From Olivibacter domesticus (GTDB lineage: Bacteria; Bacteroidota; Bacteroidia; Sphingobacteriales; Sphingobacteriaceae), in the NCBI RefSeq assembly GCF_900109575.1, contig NZ_FOAF01000002.1, forward strand, positions 744,001 through 808,000: a stretch of 64,000 bases of DNA, written 5' to 3'. The position numbers and the translations under genes are program-made. This document shows, piece by piece, positions 1 through 9,761 of this stretch (positions within the stretch are counted from its first letter, which is position 1; each line of letters begins with the position of its first letter). The notes beneath the pieces are model-generated. The model had not been told where the DNA came from. It saw nothing but the letters and a program-made list of their open reading frames with translations, and ran no database searches.

Positions 1-1
1 C

Positions 2-1801
2 AAAGGAGGTATTATTAATATAACTACCAAAAAAGGAGCAGACAACGGTACCTCATTGGTGGTAAATATCCAGGGAGGCCTTCCAAGTTTTGAAGATTAC
101 AACAATAAGGAAAGCCAAAAGAGATACGGTACAGATCTTACATTTAACTATAAAAATGATTATTGGGACCTAACAGCTAGTGCCAATTATCTTCGAAACG
201 ACAACGCTGGACTTAGAGAAGGGGATGTCTATACGATTATAAACAACATAAAAACCACATTTCCGTCAAATGGAGAACGTAGTTTTGATAAATACAATTA
301 TGGCGGACGTTTTAATGTAGGATTTAGCCCTGATAAGAGGAACACCTTTTCGTTAGGTTTCTTTGCGGGACACAAGTTCCAGGATAGATTGGCTGATATA
401 TACTATGACAATACTAAAATAGACTTATCGACAGGTCAAGCTATTGGAAAGAAGCAATATTTCAATTCAAACTTACAGAACAAGCAGGGAGATTTTATAC
501 TTGGTAACTTTAATTACACACATAGTTTTAACAAGAAATCTAACTTGGCTTTATCTGTATTGTATGAATATGCCGACCTTTTTGGTTCTACCATTAATAA
601 AAACATCGAAGCTGAAAATGTTGTTCAGCACACCGTAAACACCTATAAAAATCCATTAAACGGTTTCCGTGCCAACCTTGATTATACGTTGGAAATTGGA
701 AAAGGAAAGTTGGAAAGTGGCTATCAATTTCGTCAAGATAGCCAAGATGGCAATTTCATATATTCAGTAGCAGAGCAATCGGAAGATTTTGAAATCGATC
801 CTGAATTTTCAGGACTTGTAAAAGCAAAAAACACCATTCACTCATTATACAGCCAATATGCCGGGAAGCATAAAAAATTGGAATATGCAGCGGGTATGCG
901 GTATGAATACGCCTACAGGGAGGTCATGATATCCAGTGATCCAGATTCACACACACTCGAATTGAACAATTTATTTCCTTCTGCGAATGTGCTCTACACG
1001 CTCGACAAGGGGTGGAAAACAAAAGCTGGGCTAAGCAGAAGAATCCAGCGAACGAATAATTTTGAATTAAACCCTATTCCTGAACGAGAACATTCGGAAA
1101 CGCTTGAACAAGGAGATGCTGACCTGCTTCCTGAATATATCTATTTAATGGAGCTTGGTTTAATTAAATCTTTTAAACAAGGTTCGTTCTTCACAACCTT
1201 ATATTTTCAGGATATCAAAAATCCGATTCAGCGTGTAAATAGCGTATATGCAGACACCATTTTAAATCGCATTTTTACAAATGCAGGTAAAGCCCATCGT
1301 TACGGCATCGAAACAGGCACAAACCTTCAAGCGACAAAATGGTGGCAGCTTTATCTTGGCGCCAATTTATATAAATACGACATCAAAGGGACATTATTTG
1401 ATAATACAGTAAACGTAGAAAACTCCGACTGGGTCTATTCTATCAATTTCAACACCGATTTTCAGCTGAATTCTACACTAAATATCCAAGGGAATGTCAA
1501 TTACCTATCCGCAAGACCCACTGCACAAGGGCGCGATTCTAGGTTTTTATCGCCAAATCTCTCCATCAAGAAAACCTTTATGAATGGCAGACTTAGTGCT
1601 TTGTTACAATGGCAAAACATGGACATGGGTTTATTCAATGCGAATGAGCAACGCATCACAACCTTTGGAGCTGATTTTTATACTACTACCAATTACATCT
1701 ATGAAAAAGATGTCATTATGCTCAATTTAAGTTTCAACCTCAATAACTTAACACGAAAACTCAAATTGCCTGAGAGTGAATTTGGCACGAGAGAGTTTTA
1801 A
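2..1801 (+). CDS. TonB-dependent receptor, C-terminal part (5' end outside the window)
   Basis: The reading frame is already open at base 2. Its first residues (GGIINITTKKG) are the usual end of a TonB plug domain, so this is the barrel part of an outer-membrane receptor whose start lies upstream; an internal TTG at 56 is not a real start. The rest is about 590 residues of alternating aromatic/polar beta-strands without cysteines. It ends in FGTREF, a terminal Phe after a short linker, as in the PF14905-type 'outer membrane beta-barrel' receptors of Bacteroidota. Substrate cannot be told. A terminator-like hairpin follows about 67 bases after the stop, so it is the last gene of its unit. Sure about class, not about ligand. 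Confidence 0.85.
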   Translation, partial: KGGIINITTKKGADNGTSLVVNIQGGLPSFEDYNNKESQKRYGTDLTFNYKNDYWDLTASANYLRNDNAGLREGDVYTIINNIKTTFPSNGERSFDKYNYGGRFNVGFSPDKRNTFSLGFFAGHKFQDRLADIYYDNTKIDLSTGQAIGKKQYFNSNLQNKQGDFILGNFNYTHSFNKKSNLALSVLYEYADLFGSTINKNIEAENVVQHTVNTYKNPLNGFRANLDYTLEIGKGKLESGYQFRQDSQDGNFIYSVAEQSEDFEIDPEFSGLVKAKNTIHSLYSQYAGKHKKLEYAAGMRYEYAYREVMISSDPDSHTLELNNLFPSANVLYTLDKGWKTKAGLSRRIQRTNNFELNPIPEREHSETLEQGDADLLPEYIYLMELGLIKSFKQGSFFTTLYFQDIKNPIQRVNSVYADTILNRIFTNAGKAHRYGIETGTNLQATKWWQLYLGANLYKYDIKGTLFDNTVNVENSDWVYSINFNTDFQLNSTLNIQGNVNYLSARPTAQGRDSRFLSPNLSIKKTFMNGRLSALLQWQNMDMGLFNANEQRITTFGADFYTTTNYIYEKDVIMLNLSFNLNNLTRKLKLPESEFGTREF

Positions 1802-1867
1802 TTTTAATATACAAAGGCAAGTATAGCGTTTCACACAGTTGGATCTATTGAAATAATTTCCAAGACC

Positions 1868-1905
1868 GTCTTCGAATGAATTTAAAACGAAGACAAACTT
1901 TTTAT
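1868..1905 (+). terminator. Intrinsic terminator after the TonB receptor
   Basis: GTCTTCG at 1868-1874 pairs with CGAAGAC at 1888-1894 around a 13-base loop and is followed by AAACTTTTTATT. Position just downstream of a stop codon fits a transcription terminator. Seven base pairs only, so moderate confidence. Confidence 0.5.
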
Positions 1906-1913
1906 TCATGTAA

Positions 1914-1951
1914 AATCTTAAAAGTTACATTTATTTGTAATTTTTAAGATT
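1914..1951. repeat. Long AT-rich inverted repeat upstream of nrdJ
   Basis: AATCTTAAAAGTTACA at 1914-1929 pairs with TGTAATTTTTAAGATT at 1936-1951. The stem is 16 bp with one G:T wobble and the loop is six bases. It lies about 140 bases before the nrdJ start and 42 bases upstream of the proposed -7 box. It could be a second terminator arm or a protein-binding site for nrdJ control. It does not resemble a cobalamin riboswitch. Confidence 0.45.
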
Positions 1952-1992
1952 ACAAAAACACATAAACAACTAATAAACAACTAATTAATCTT

Positions 1993-2000
1993 TACTTTTG
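1993..2000 (+). promoter_or_regulatory. -7 promoter box for nrdJ
   Basis: TACTTTTG fits the Bacteroidota -7 consensus TAnnTTTG. No clear TTTG -33 box is present at the usual 19-base distance. Transcription would begin near 2007. Confidence 0.35.
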
Positions 2001-2091
2001 AAAACTTCTGAAATGAACACCTACTAATTAGTGTACAAATTAAGTAATTTTGGTTGACCGACAAAACGATCAAAGAGCAAAAGAATTTGTT

Positions 2092-4650
2092 ATGAAAGTT
2101 GAAAATCACCAAAATATCGAGAAAACCACCTACACCACAGAAGAGGCTTTTCAGGAATCACTCCGCTATTTCCAAGGAGATGACCTAGCCGCGCGTGTAT
2201 GGGTGAATAAATATGCCTTGAAAGATTCGTTCGGAAACATTTACGAGGCAAGTCCTAACGACATGCACTGGCGTATAGCAGGCGAAATAGCCCGTATAGA
2301 ACAACGTTATCCAAACCCTTTAAGTGAAGACGAAGTATTTCAACTAATAAAAGACTTTAAATACATTATTCCTCAAGGAAGCCCGATGACGGGGATTGGT
2401 AATCCCTATCAAATCGCCTCGCTATCTAATTGCTTCGTAATTGGTAATGACGGCGAATCTGATTCTTATGGCGGAATCATGAAAATTGATCAAGAGCAAG
2501 TACAGCTGATGAAAAGGCGAGGTGGCGTAGGTCATGATCTATCACATATCCGTCCTAAAGGTTCACCCGTCAAGAATTCGGCACTAACATCGACCGGTAT
2601 CGTACCATTTATGGAACGCTTTTCTAATTCTACACGAGAGGTTGCTCAAGATGGACGAAGAGGAGCGCTTATGTTATCCGTAGCCATAAGACATCCAGAT
2701 TCCGAAAACTTTATCGACGCTAAAATGCAAGAAGGCAAAGTAACTGGAGCGAATGTTTCTGTACGGATTGATGATGCTTTTATGAGAGCTGTTGAGAAGC
2801 AACTTCCTTATCAACAACAATATCCTATTGAAAGCAGCGCCCCTCTTTACAAAAAAGAAATAGATCCTACCGCGCTATGGAAAAAAATCATTCATAATGC
2901 TTGGCGCTCCGCGGAACCTGGAATTTTGTTTTGGGACACCATTATTCGCGAATCTTTACCCGATTGTTACGCTGACCTTGGTTACAAAACGATATCTACA
3001 AATCCTTGTGGCGAAATACCACTTTGCCCTTATGATTCTTGTCGCTTATTAGCTATCAACTTATTTTCTTATGTGGAGAAACCTTTCACGAAAGAGGCTT
3101 TCTTTAATTGGGAATTATTTAAAAAACACATCCATGCGGCACAACGTATGATGGATGATATCATAGATCTTGAATTGGAGAAAATCGATGCCATTTTACA
3201 AAAAATAGCGGATGATCCGGAAGATGATGAGATAAAACGTACGGAGAGAAACCTTTGGCTAAACATCCAAAAAAAGGCACAGGAAGGGAGAAGAACAGGC
3301 ATTGGCATCACCGCCGAAGGAGATATGCTTGCAGCACTTAATTTACGTTATGGTAGTGATGAAGGAACGGCTTTTGCAGTCGAAATCCATAAAACCGTTG
3401 CCTTGGAGGCTTATCGTGCGTCGGTATATACGGCTAAGGAAAGAGGTGCATTTGCTATTTTCGATGCCGAAAGAGAAAAGAATAATCCTTTCATACTTCG
3501 ACTAAAAGAGGCAGATGCACAACTTTACTATGAAATGTTAGAACATGGAAGAAGGAATATTGCGCTGTTAACCATCGCCCCTACTGGCACAACAAGTTTA
3601 ATGTCACAAACAAGTTCGGGAATTGAACCGGTCTTTATGCCTGTTTATAAAAGAAGAAGAAAGGTAAATCCTAATGATAAGCATGTTCGTGTTGATTTTG
3701 TAGACGAAGTAGGCGATTCCTGGGAAGAATACGCAGTATTTCATCATCGCTTCAAGCAATGGATGGACATAAACGGTTATGATTTAACAAAAAATTACAG
3801 CCAAAAAGAATTGGATGATTTGGTGAAAAAATCACCGTATTACAAATCGACATCGAATGATGTAGATTATTTGAAAAAGGTAAAAATGCAAGGAAGTATC
3901 CAAAAATGGGTAGACCATTCCATCAGTGTAACGATTAACATGCCCCACGATGTAACCGAAGAACTAGTTGGCGAGTTATACATGGAAGCCTGGAAGGCGG
4001 GTTGTAAGGGTGTAACTGTTTATCGAGACGGTTCGCGCTCCGGTGTCCTTATCGCTAATACCGAAAACAAGTCGAAAGAAAAAGAACTTCAAAACACTAT
4101 TAGCTTTCCGACAGTAAGACCCCAAGTACTCGAAGCAGATATTGTTCGTTTTCAGAATAACAAAGACAAATGGATTGCATTCATTGGTTTAATTGACGGA
4201 AAACCGTATGAGATTTTCACCGGCTTGGCCGACGACGAGGATGGTATTCTAATACCAAGGTGGGTAAACAATGGGCTTATCATCAAAAACAGGGAAACAG
4301 ATGGAAGTTCGCGTTACGACTTTCAGTATAAAAATAAGCGTGGACACAAAACAACCATTGAAGGATTATCCTACAAGTTTAATCCTGAATATTGGAACTA
4401 TGCAAAATTGATTTCCAGCACCCTTCGACACAGCATGCCCATCGAAAAGGTGGTAGATTTAATTAACAGCTTACAACTAGATGAGGCTATCAACACCTGG
4501 AAAAATGGTGTAGCAAGAGCTCTAAAACATTATATTCCAGACGGCACTGAAGTAAAAAAGCAAAAATGCATGAATTGTAACTCTACCAATCTCATTTATC
4601 AAGAAGGGTGTTTAACGTGTAAAGATTGCGGTTCGTCGAAATGCGGATAA
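2092..4650 (+). CDS. nrdJ: Adenosylcobalamin-dependent (class II) ribonucleotide reductase
   Basis: Reduces ribonucleotides to deoxyribonucleotides in the cytoplasm using a B12-derived thiyl radical. About 852 residues from the ATG at 2092. A TTG at 2050 would add 14 residues, but the residues after 2092 begin the conserved N-terminal helix region. Visible family marks are the redox cysteine in SLSNCFVIG (about residue 114), the catalytic NPCGEIPL loop (Asn304, Cys306, Glu308), the TIAPTGTTSL phosphate loop near 503, a TSCPD-type region after about 660, and a C-terminal cysteine cluster (CMNC...GCLTCKDCGSSKC) that shuttles electrons. Length matches the long class II form common in Bacteroidota. 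It stands alone with its own promoter. Confidence 0.95.
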   Translation: MKVENHQNIEKTTYTTEEAFQESLRYFQGDDLAARVWVNKYALKDSFGNIYEASPNDMHWRIAGEIARIEQRYPNPLSEDEVFQLIKDFKYIIPQGSPMTGIGNPYQIASLSNCFVIGNDGESDSYGGIMKIDQEQVQLMKRRGGVGHDLSHIRPKGSPVKNSALTSTGIVPFMERFSNSTREVAQDGRRGALMLSVAIRHPDSENFIDAKMQEGKVTGANVSVRIDDAFMRAVEKQLPYQQQYPIESSAPLYKKEIDPTALWKKIIHNAWRSAEPGILFWDTIIRESLPDCYADLGYKTISTNPCGEIPLCPYDSCRLLAINLFSYVEKPFTKEAFFNWELFKKHIHAAQRMMDDIIDLELEKIDAILQKIADDPEDDEIKRTERNLWLNIQKKAQEGRRTGIGITAEGDMLAALNLRYGSDEGTAFAVEIHKTVALEAYRASVYTAKERGAFAIFDAEREKNNPFILRLKEADAQLYYEMLEHGRRNIALLTIAPTGTTSLMSQTSSGIEPVFMPVYKRRRKVNPNDKHVRVDFVDEVGDSWEEYAVFHHRFKQWMDINGYDLTKNYSQKELDDLVKKSPYYKSTSNDVDYLKKVKMQGSIQKWVDHSISVTINMPHDVTEELVGELYMEAWKAGCKGVTVYRDGSRSGVLIANTENKSKEKELQNTISFPTVRPQVLEADIVRFQNNKDKWIAFIGLIDGKPYEIFTGLADDEDGILIPRWVNNGLIIKNRETDGSSRYDFQYKNKRGHKTTIEGLSYKFNPEYWNYAKLISSTLRHSMPIEKVVDLINSLQLDEAINTWKNGVARALKHYIPDGTEVKKQKCMNCNSTNLIYQEGCLTCKDCGSSKCG

Positions 4651-4676
4651 TTATAATATTTTCCAGCTTTAAACTG

Positions 4677-4877
4677 TTAATCAGTTGTCTGTGTACTCTT
4701 GGCAGCAATTCGAAAAGCCTCTTTTATTGATTCAAGCCCCTCATCTAAAATAGTACCATTTAAGAGAGGGGCTTGAACCCCTCTAAAGAAATCATAAAAA
4801 CTAAAAACCACAGCAATAATACTAATTATTTTAGTTATTTTCAAATACTGTTTGACAAAACGTTGATTATAAATCAA
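4677..4877 (-). CDS. Small predicted membrane protein, unknown
   Basis: A 66-residue open frame with one hydrophobic segment (ITKIISIIAVVFSFYDFF, residues 14-31) flanked by basic residues, then a polar tail. I do not recognise a family. It sits alone between the convergent nrdJ (27 bases away) and the MFS gene, with no obvious promoter or ribosome-binding site. It may be a real small membrane protein or a chance frame; the clean TM-plus-basic flank is the only support. Confidence 0.3.
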   Translation of the reverse strand: MIYNQRFVKQYLKITKIISIIAVVFSFYDFFRGVQAPLLNGTILDEGLESIKEAFRIAAKSTQTTD

Positions 4878-4981
4878 TACAGCTTGTTGAGCCTATATCT
4901 TAGAAAAAATTAGATATATTCTTAGCAATCTGATCTACTGTTTTAACGCTTCGTTTCCAACTGTTAGGCAGTGATACTGAA

Positions 4982-6169
4982 TCAAACAATAGAAATCTTT
5001 CTCAATATTAGCAACAATGAAAAAGTCAAAGCAGCCATGATAAAATAACAGATAGCCAAGGTACTTTGGTTATTCACGTTCAGCAAGTTAACCGTACCAT
5101 AACTTAATACGGAGGTGATTAGGTAGGCGCCGCCGCTCGTAATACCGCTTGAAATACCGGCATTTTCAGGAAAGCGCGTTAAACAAAAGGTAAAATACAC
5201 ATTGTATATAAAGCCAGCACATATATGCATAGCAAATACAAATAACATGAGCACATAAATACTCGAAAAAAAGTTACCAACTATAAACATCAGTAGTGCT
5301 AAGAAACATTGAGCCAAATTTCCAAACCGCAGCTTCGCCAGCAGTGGCTTTTTTGTTAAAAATTTAGCGAGCATTCCTCCAACGAATAATCCTAAACCTG
5401 AAATTAAAGCGCAATACCCGGTTACTATTGATGAAAAATGAAAATGCTCTTCAATAATAAAGGGGGCCGTCATTCCAAAAATCAACACCATTGCATAACT
5501 TGTACCCAACACAAAAAGTCCGAGTGAAAAGTCAGAAGTCCCCAATACCTTACGATAGTTCTTTATAATAATAGGAATGCGAAAAGAATGAACACCGCGC
5601 ATCGCTTCACCACAGAATATCCATTCTAATGAGAAAGAAAAGAGCGCATAGAAACCCACAAAATAAAAATTGGAAGTCCAACCCCAATAAGACTGCAGGT
5701 ATCCACCCAGGAAAGGTGCTGTAATCGGACCAAGTGACCATACTACCGATAATAATCCCATGTAATGTTTTAGCTTATCGCCTGTATAGATATCTACTAA
5801 AAAAGCTCTTTTAGCAACCACTATAAAAGCAGTTAGCACGCCTTGCAATACACGCATTGCATATAAAAACAGTAAATTATGTACAGAAGCAATAAGAAAG
5901 TTACTGAGTGCAAACAGCAATAAAGCTCCTAGCACAATGTTGTACCTACCATAACTATCTACTAAACTTCCTGCTACAAACATTGTTATACCGTAGCTGA
6001 TCAGAAAACACGAAAGTGTCAATTGTATACCAGCAGCGCTTGTATTAAAAGTTGATTGCATATCGGGGAAAGATGGTATATAAATATCCGTCACTAATCC
6101 AGATAAAGGAATTAAAATAAAAGTAGAAAGCGTACTTATTTTTTCATATTTACTGTTATATAACTTCAT
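4982..6169 (-). CDS. MFS transporter, Bcr/CflA-like drug exporter
   Basis: An inner-membrane major facilitator with about twelve hydrophobic segments in 395 residues. The first loop PLSGLVTDIYIPSFPDM corresponds to the D-x-Y-x-P signature of Bcr/CflA (drug:H+ antiporter, 12-TM) proteins, and VLQGVLTAFIVVAKRAFLVDIY resembles their motif C region. The start is placed at the ATG ending at 6169. An in-frame extension of 22 residues upstream would cover the -7 box and is not family-like. The downstream AraC-type gene is 82 bases away in the same direction and probably controls it. Drug or metabolite export is inferred from family; the substrate is unknown. Confidence 0.85.
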   Translation of the reverse strand: MKLYNSKYEKISTLSTFILIPLSGLVTDIYIPSFPDMQSTFNTSAAGIQLTLSCFLISYGITMFVAGSLVDSYGRYNIVLGALLLFALSNFLIASVHNLLFLYAMRVLQGVLTAFIVVAKRAFLVDIYTGDKLKHYMGLLSVVWSLGPITAPFLGGYLQSYWGWTSNFYFVGFYALFSFSLEWIFCGEAMRGVHSFRIPIIIKNYRKVLGTSDFSLGLFVLGTSYAMVLIFGMTAPFIIEEHFHFSSIVTGYCALISGLGLFVGGMLAKFLTKKPLLAKLRFGNLAQCFLALLMFIVGNFFSSIYVLMLFVFAMHICAGFIYNVYFTFCLTRFPENAGISSGITSGGAYLITSVLSYGTVNLLNVNNQSTLAICYFIMAALTFSLLLILRKISIV

Positions 6170-6192
6170 GGTCTCCCTCAGTTTAATCGACA

Positions 6193-6200
6193 CAAAGCTA
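6193..6200 (-). promoter_or_regulatory. -7 promoter box for the MFS gene
   Basis: On the minus strand this reads TAGCTTTG, matching TAnnTTTG, 24 bases before the chosen ATG. No good -33 box is visible. It supports the shorter start of the transporter. Confidence 0.35.
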
Positions 6201-6251
6201 GCATACCTAAAAGACCCGAAAAATAAGCAAATCAAATATTAATTAATCAAA

Positions 6252-7169
6252 TCAAATATCACTCAGTAACAATCCTCGATAGTCTCTCGGACTTTTGCCT
6301 GTCTTTCTTTTGAAAAAATTATTAAAATGTTGGGGGTATTCGAAACCAAGACTATAAGCAATTTCGGCTATACGCCAATGGCTATACTGCAGCAAATCAA
6401 GTGCTTCTTGCAAAATTCTCTCCTGAATAAGGTCGCTAGTGGTTTTTCCAAAATACGAACGTAAGCAATAATTTAAGTGGTTTACATGCACTTGTAGGTG
6501 ACGGGCATAATCGGCGGGAGTTTTCAGCGCAAGAGCATTGTCTGGAGATTCTATCGGGAATTGTTTTTCCAGAAGATCGCTAAACCTATTTACTAGATCG
6601 CCTTCCGACAGCCCCTTTTCAATTTCGCCCGAAGCCATTCGCAATTTGATAGTTGTATAAGCTATTAGCCTTAAAAAATCTTCAATGACCTGCTTTTTAT
6701 ATACAAAATCACTATTGTATTCCTTTAACATCCACTCAAAATATTGAGAAAACAGTTCATATTGTTCAGCTTGTAAAAAAATAAAAGAATAGCTATCATT
6801 CCGGAACAACTTAAACAGGTTTGATAAGGCCTTTCTTAATTCACTACCGATAAAAATATCATTGAACAGGCACACATAACCTTTTTGTGCAGGCGACACA
6901 TTTTCCCAACCGAAACGCACATTAGTGTTTGAAAAAAAGATAGCTGGCTGGTCTATTGTAATAGTTCCTTTATCGGTATGCAGTATAGCGCGCCCTTGTG
7001 TTAAACAGATCTTATAATAATCTTTCCGGGAAAAGTGTAAGCTCGCATAGCAGTTATTACGCTTTAACACGTTAAAATGAGCATTTTTCCCATCAGAATC
7101 TATCAGGTCGTCCGGTAACTTTCTACACGTTCTTTTATAATACTCCTGCAATGTTTCCGCTTTCTCCAT
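6252..7169 (-). CDS. AraC-family transcriptional regulator
   Basis: About 305 residues. The N-terminal half is a cupin-like sensor region (around FSRKDYYKICLTQGRAILH). The C-terminal 100 residues carry two helix-turn-helix motifs, with DLLQYSHWRIAEIAYSLGF and the AraC signature FFKRKTGKSPRDYR near the end. The start is the ATG at 7169; an upstream in-frame ATG at 7208 would cover a -7 box at 7190-7197. The gene lies directly before the Bcr/CflA-like exporter and diverges from the siderophore receptor at 7411, so it could control either or both. The effector is unknown. Confidence 0.88.
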   Translation of the reverse strand: MEKAETLQEYYKRTCRKLPDDLIDSDGKNAHFNVLKRNNCYASLHFSRKDYYKICLTQGRAILHTDKGTITIDQPAIFFSNTNVRFGWENVSPAQKGYVCLFNDIFIGSELRKALSNLFKLFRNDSYSFIFLQAEQYELFSQYFEWMLKEYNSDFVYKKQVIEDFLRLIAYTTIKLRMASGEIEKGLSEGDLVNRFSDLLEKQFPIESPDNALALKTPADYARHLQVHVNHLNYCLRSYFGKTTSDLIQERILQEALDLLQYSHWRIAEIAYSLGFEYPQHFNNFFKRKTGKSPRDYRGLLLSDI

Positions 7170-7189
7170 AATCACAAAATTAATCAATT

Positions 7190-7197
7190 CAAAGATA
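7190..7197 (-). promoter_or_regulatory. -7 promoter box for the AraC regulator
   Basis: Minus-strand TATCTTTG matches TAnnTTTG 20 bases upstream of the ATG at 7169. The -33 box is not clear. Confidence 0.35.
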
Positions 7198-7364
7198 TCA
7201 AAAAACATCCAATACGGTGAAATGATGAGTTACTACGACTATTCCTAATATTTTTTATTTGCGCTTCTATTGCCAATATCTTCTCAATAGCATAAACATC
7301 TCTCTCAGTATGTCATAATATTGTCATCTGATTTTTTTCTATTTTTAATAGGTCTAAATAGATA

Positions 7365-7372
7365 TACATTTG
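7365..7372 (+). promoter_or_regulatory. -7 promoter box for the siderophore receptor
   Basis: TACATTTG matches TAnnTTTG, with a TTTT in the -33 position 19 bases upstream and an ATG 38 bases downstream. I see no convincing Fur box. Confidence 0.45.
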
Positions 7373-7410
7373 CGACGATTAAAATTTCAGTCGCCTTACC
7401 CCAATACGTA

Positions 7411-9756
7411 ATGAAGTATTTATTAGCATTAGCAGGTATATTAATATTGAATGTGTCTCTACTTTATGCCCAATCACATGATGGAAAATTGAATGGAATC
7501 GTAACGGACGATAAGAAATCACTTTTGGAAAACGTAACCGTGCAGTTAATTGATACCGCGCCCCAGCGATCCGTCACCATAAAAACCGATAAAAATGGCC
7601 ATTTCTTCTTAACCAATCTTCCTATTGGAAAACATGTACTAAAGGTGAGTTATGTGGGGTACAAAGAATATCTTCAGGAAGTGCAATTATTTGCGGATAG
7701 TATCATACAAACAGCAATTATACTTAGTCAAGATATTGCGCTTGATGAAGTTGTAATAACGGCGGGACGGAAAGCAGAGAGTATTGATGAGGTACCCTCG
7801 TCGATCAGTATTCTAAATGCAAAAGAAGTACAAGAACAGACAAATGTCAATCCATCCATATCAACCATTTTGGGAAATGCTATTCCCGGGCTCGGAACGG
7901 CTACGAATAAAGCAACTAACAGTGGTCAAACCTTACGTGGGCGGCAGGTATTGGTATTAATTGATGGCATTCCTCAATCTACACCATTGATGAATGGTAG
8001 CCGGGATATACGAACCCTCGATCCCGCCGTTATTGAACGTGTAGAAGTAATTAAAGGAGCAACTTCGATTTATGGAAACGGATCTGGAGGCGGGATCATT
8101 AACTTCATAACAAAAAATCCGTCTCCTACCAAGCGCTTTGGTGGTACCACCAACCTTGGAACAAGTGGCAACCTCGCACATCCTTCAAACACAATAGGAT
8201 ATCGCTTCTCTCAATTATTTGAGGGAACGATTAACAAATTTTCTTACGTGCTCAGCGGCACTTACAATTATACAGGGGTACTTAAGGACGCTGAAGGAAA
8301 CGTCAATGCCCAAGCAGATGGCTTGGGGGAAAACAAGCTCTACAATACCTTTGTAAAGCTGGGCTATAAGATAAACGAGCACAGTGCTTTTACAGCTTCC
8401 TACAATTTGTTTAGAAGCGTGCAAAACAGTGACTATATAAATGTTGTAGGAAAGTATGGTGAAACGCCATCTATTGGCATAAAAGGTAATGATCCAGGAG
8501 AACCAGCAGGAACTCCATATAACCATAACGTTTTTATTTCGTATCATCACGATGCCCTACCCTACAACACGTCTTTAGATATAACGGGTTATTATAACCG
8601 ATTTGTATCAATGAATCGTTATGTTGAAAGTGGAACGGCCTGGTACGGACCTGGACAAACAAAAATCCAGTCTTTTAAAAAGGGGCTGCGGTTAAATTTA
8701 AATACACCTTGGGTGGTAAACGACGAGCTGCGTGGTGAGTTGACCTATGGATTAGATCTCTTGAATGATAAGACAAATCAGATACTAACAGATGGTCGTG
8801 TATACATTCCTGATATGAATATGATCAACTTGGCACCCTATGCACAACTCAAGCTGGATCTCTGGAATAATTTGGTACTAAAAAGTGGTGTCCGTTATGA
8901 AAATGCCAGCGTAAAGGTACAGGATTTCAACACGATCGCAACCGGCCCCAACGGTGAGGGGAGTGTCGCCGTTAGTGGAGGAAAAATCCCCTACCATGCC
9001 ACTATGTTTAATGTAGGATTACGCTATAATAAATATGATTTCTTGAATCCTTTTGTAAGTTTTTCACAAGGTTTTGCGATCAACGAGCTTGGTCGAATAT
9101 TACGTCGTGCAAAAGAGAATACGCTAGAGAACATCGAAACAGATCCTATCATCACAAATAATTATGAGCTGGGCGTCAGCAGCCGTTTTGATATCTTTCA
9201 TCTAACGGCAGCCTATTACATCAGCACATCTAAATTTGGTGCTAATCTGGTAGATGTAGGAGGTTTTTTGGTGGCGCAACGTGAGCCTGAACGCGTCTAT
9301 GGCTATGAAATTACGGCAGATGCGTACTTGCATCCACAATGGACCATGGGAGCAAGTTATTCATTTGTAGAAGGAAAATCTGAGCAAGAAGATGGTACCA
9401 AAGTGTACATGAACGGAACGCGGATTGCTCCTCCTAAGACAACAGCTTACCTTGCTTTCCGGCCTTCAACATCATTCGATGTAAAATTGAACTGGGTGTG
9501 TACGGGGAATAGAGACCGATTCGTTACCCGCGACAATGGTTTGTATGGAAATAGCGAAGGCCCGGTGGAATCGGTGAGTCTTTTAAATCTCTCGGCCTTG
9601 TATAAAATAAACAGTAAATTCGTATTAGGTATAGGAGTTGAAAATTTATTAAACTCATCTTATTACCCGGTTGTGAGTCAATACCGAGCAATAGATGCAG
9701 AATATGTCCGCGGCAATGGCGCCACAATGAATATGAACCTGTCTTACAGCTTTTAA
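7411..9756 (+). CDS. TonB-dependent siderophore-type receptor with carboxypeptidase-like N-terminal domain
   Basis: A 781-residue outer-membrane receptor. Starting at the ATG at 7411 it has a signal peptide (MKYLLALAGILILNVSLLYA), a CarboxypepD-reg-like beta-sandwich (about 26-110), a plug with IDEVPSSISILNAKEV and VEVIKGATSIYGNGSGGGIINF (about 125-240), and a barrel ending in LSYSF with the canonical terminal Phe. The GNGSGGGIINFITK element is typical of siderophore/iron receptors. Stop and start of the following PepSY-TM gene are five bases apart, and receptor plus PepSY reductase-like partner is the standard iron-siderophore arrangement. A TTG further upstream is not needed as the start. 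Ligand unknown. Confidence 0.9.
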   Translation: MKYLLALAGILILNVSLLYAQSHDGKLNGIVTDDKKSLLENVTVQLIDTAPQRSVTIKTDKNGHFFLTNLPIGKHVLKVSYVGYKEYLQEVQLFADSIIQTAIILSQDIALDEVVITAGRKAESIDEVPSSISILNAKEVQEQTNVNPSISTILGNAIPGLGTATNKATNSGQTLRGRQVLVLIDGIPQSTPLMNGSRDIRTLDPAVIERVEVIKGATSIYGNGSGGGIINFITKNPSPTKRFGGTTNLGTSGNLAHPSNTIGYRFSQLFEGTINKFSYVLSGTYNYTGVLKDAEGNVNAQADGLGENKLYNTFVKLGYKINEHSAFTASYNLFRSVQNSDYINVVGKYGETPSIGIKGNDPGEPAGTPYNHNVFISYHHDALPYNTSLDITGYYNRFVSMNRYVESGTAWYGPGQTKIQSFKKGLRLNLNTPWVVNDELRGELTYGLDLLNDKTNQILTDGRVYIPDMNMINLAPYAQLKLDLWNNLVLKSGVRYENASVKVQDFNTIATGPNGEGSVAVSGGKIPYHATMFNVGLRYNKYDFLNPFVSFSQGFAINELGRILRRAKENTLENIETDPIITNNYELGVSSRFDIFHLTAAYYISTSKFGANLVDVGGFLVAQREPERVYGYEITADAYLHPQWTMGASYSFVEGKSEQEDGTKVYMNGTRIAPPKTTAYLAFRPSTSFDVKLNWVCTGNRDRFVTRDNGLYGNSEGPVESVSLLNLSALYKINSKFVLGIGVENLLNSSYYPVVSQYRAIDAEYVRGNGATMNMNLSYSF

Positions 9757-9761
9757 ATTAT

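Noticed and set aside
2050-2091. TTG start for nrdJ at 2050
   Set aside because: Adds only 14 non-conserved residues; the ATG at 2092 begins the conserved region.
1802-2091. Cobalamin riboswitch before nrdJ
   Set aside because: No B12-box or riboswitch fold recognised.
4878-4970. Pieces TGTTGAGCC and CGCTTCGTTTCC resembling the core of the repeat at 45641/55751
   Set aside because: Too short, wrongly spaced and without the inverted CTGAATCTT partner; probably coincidence.
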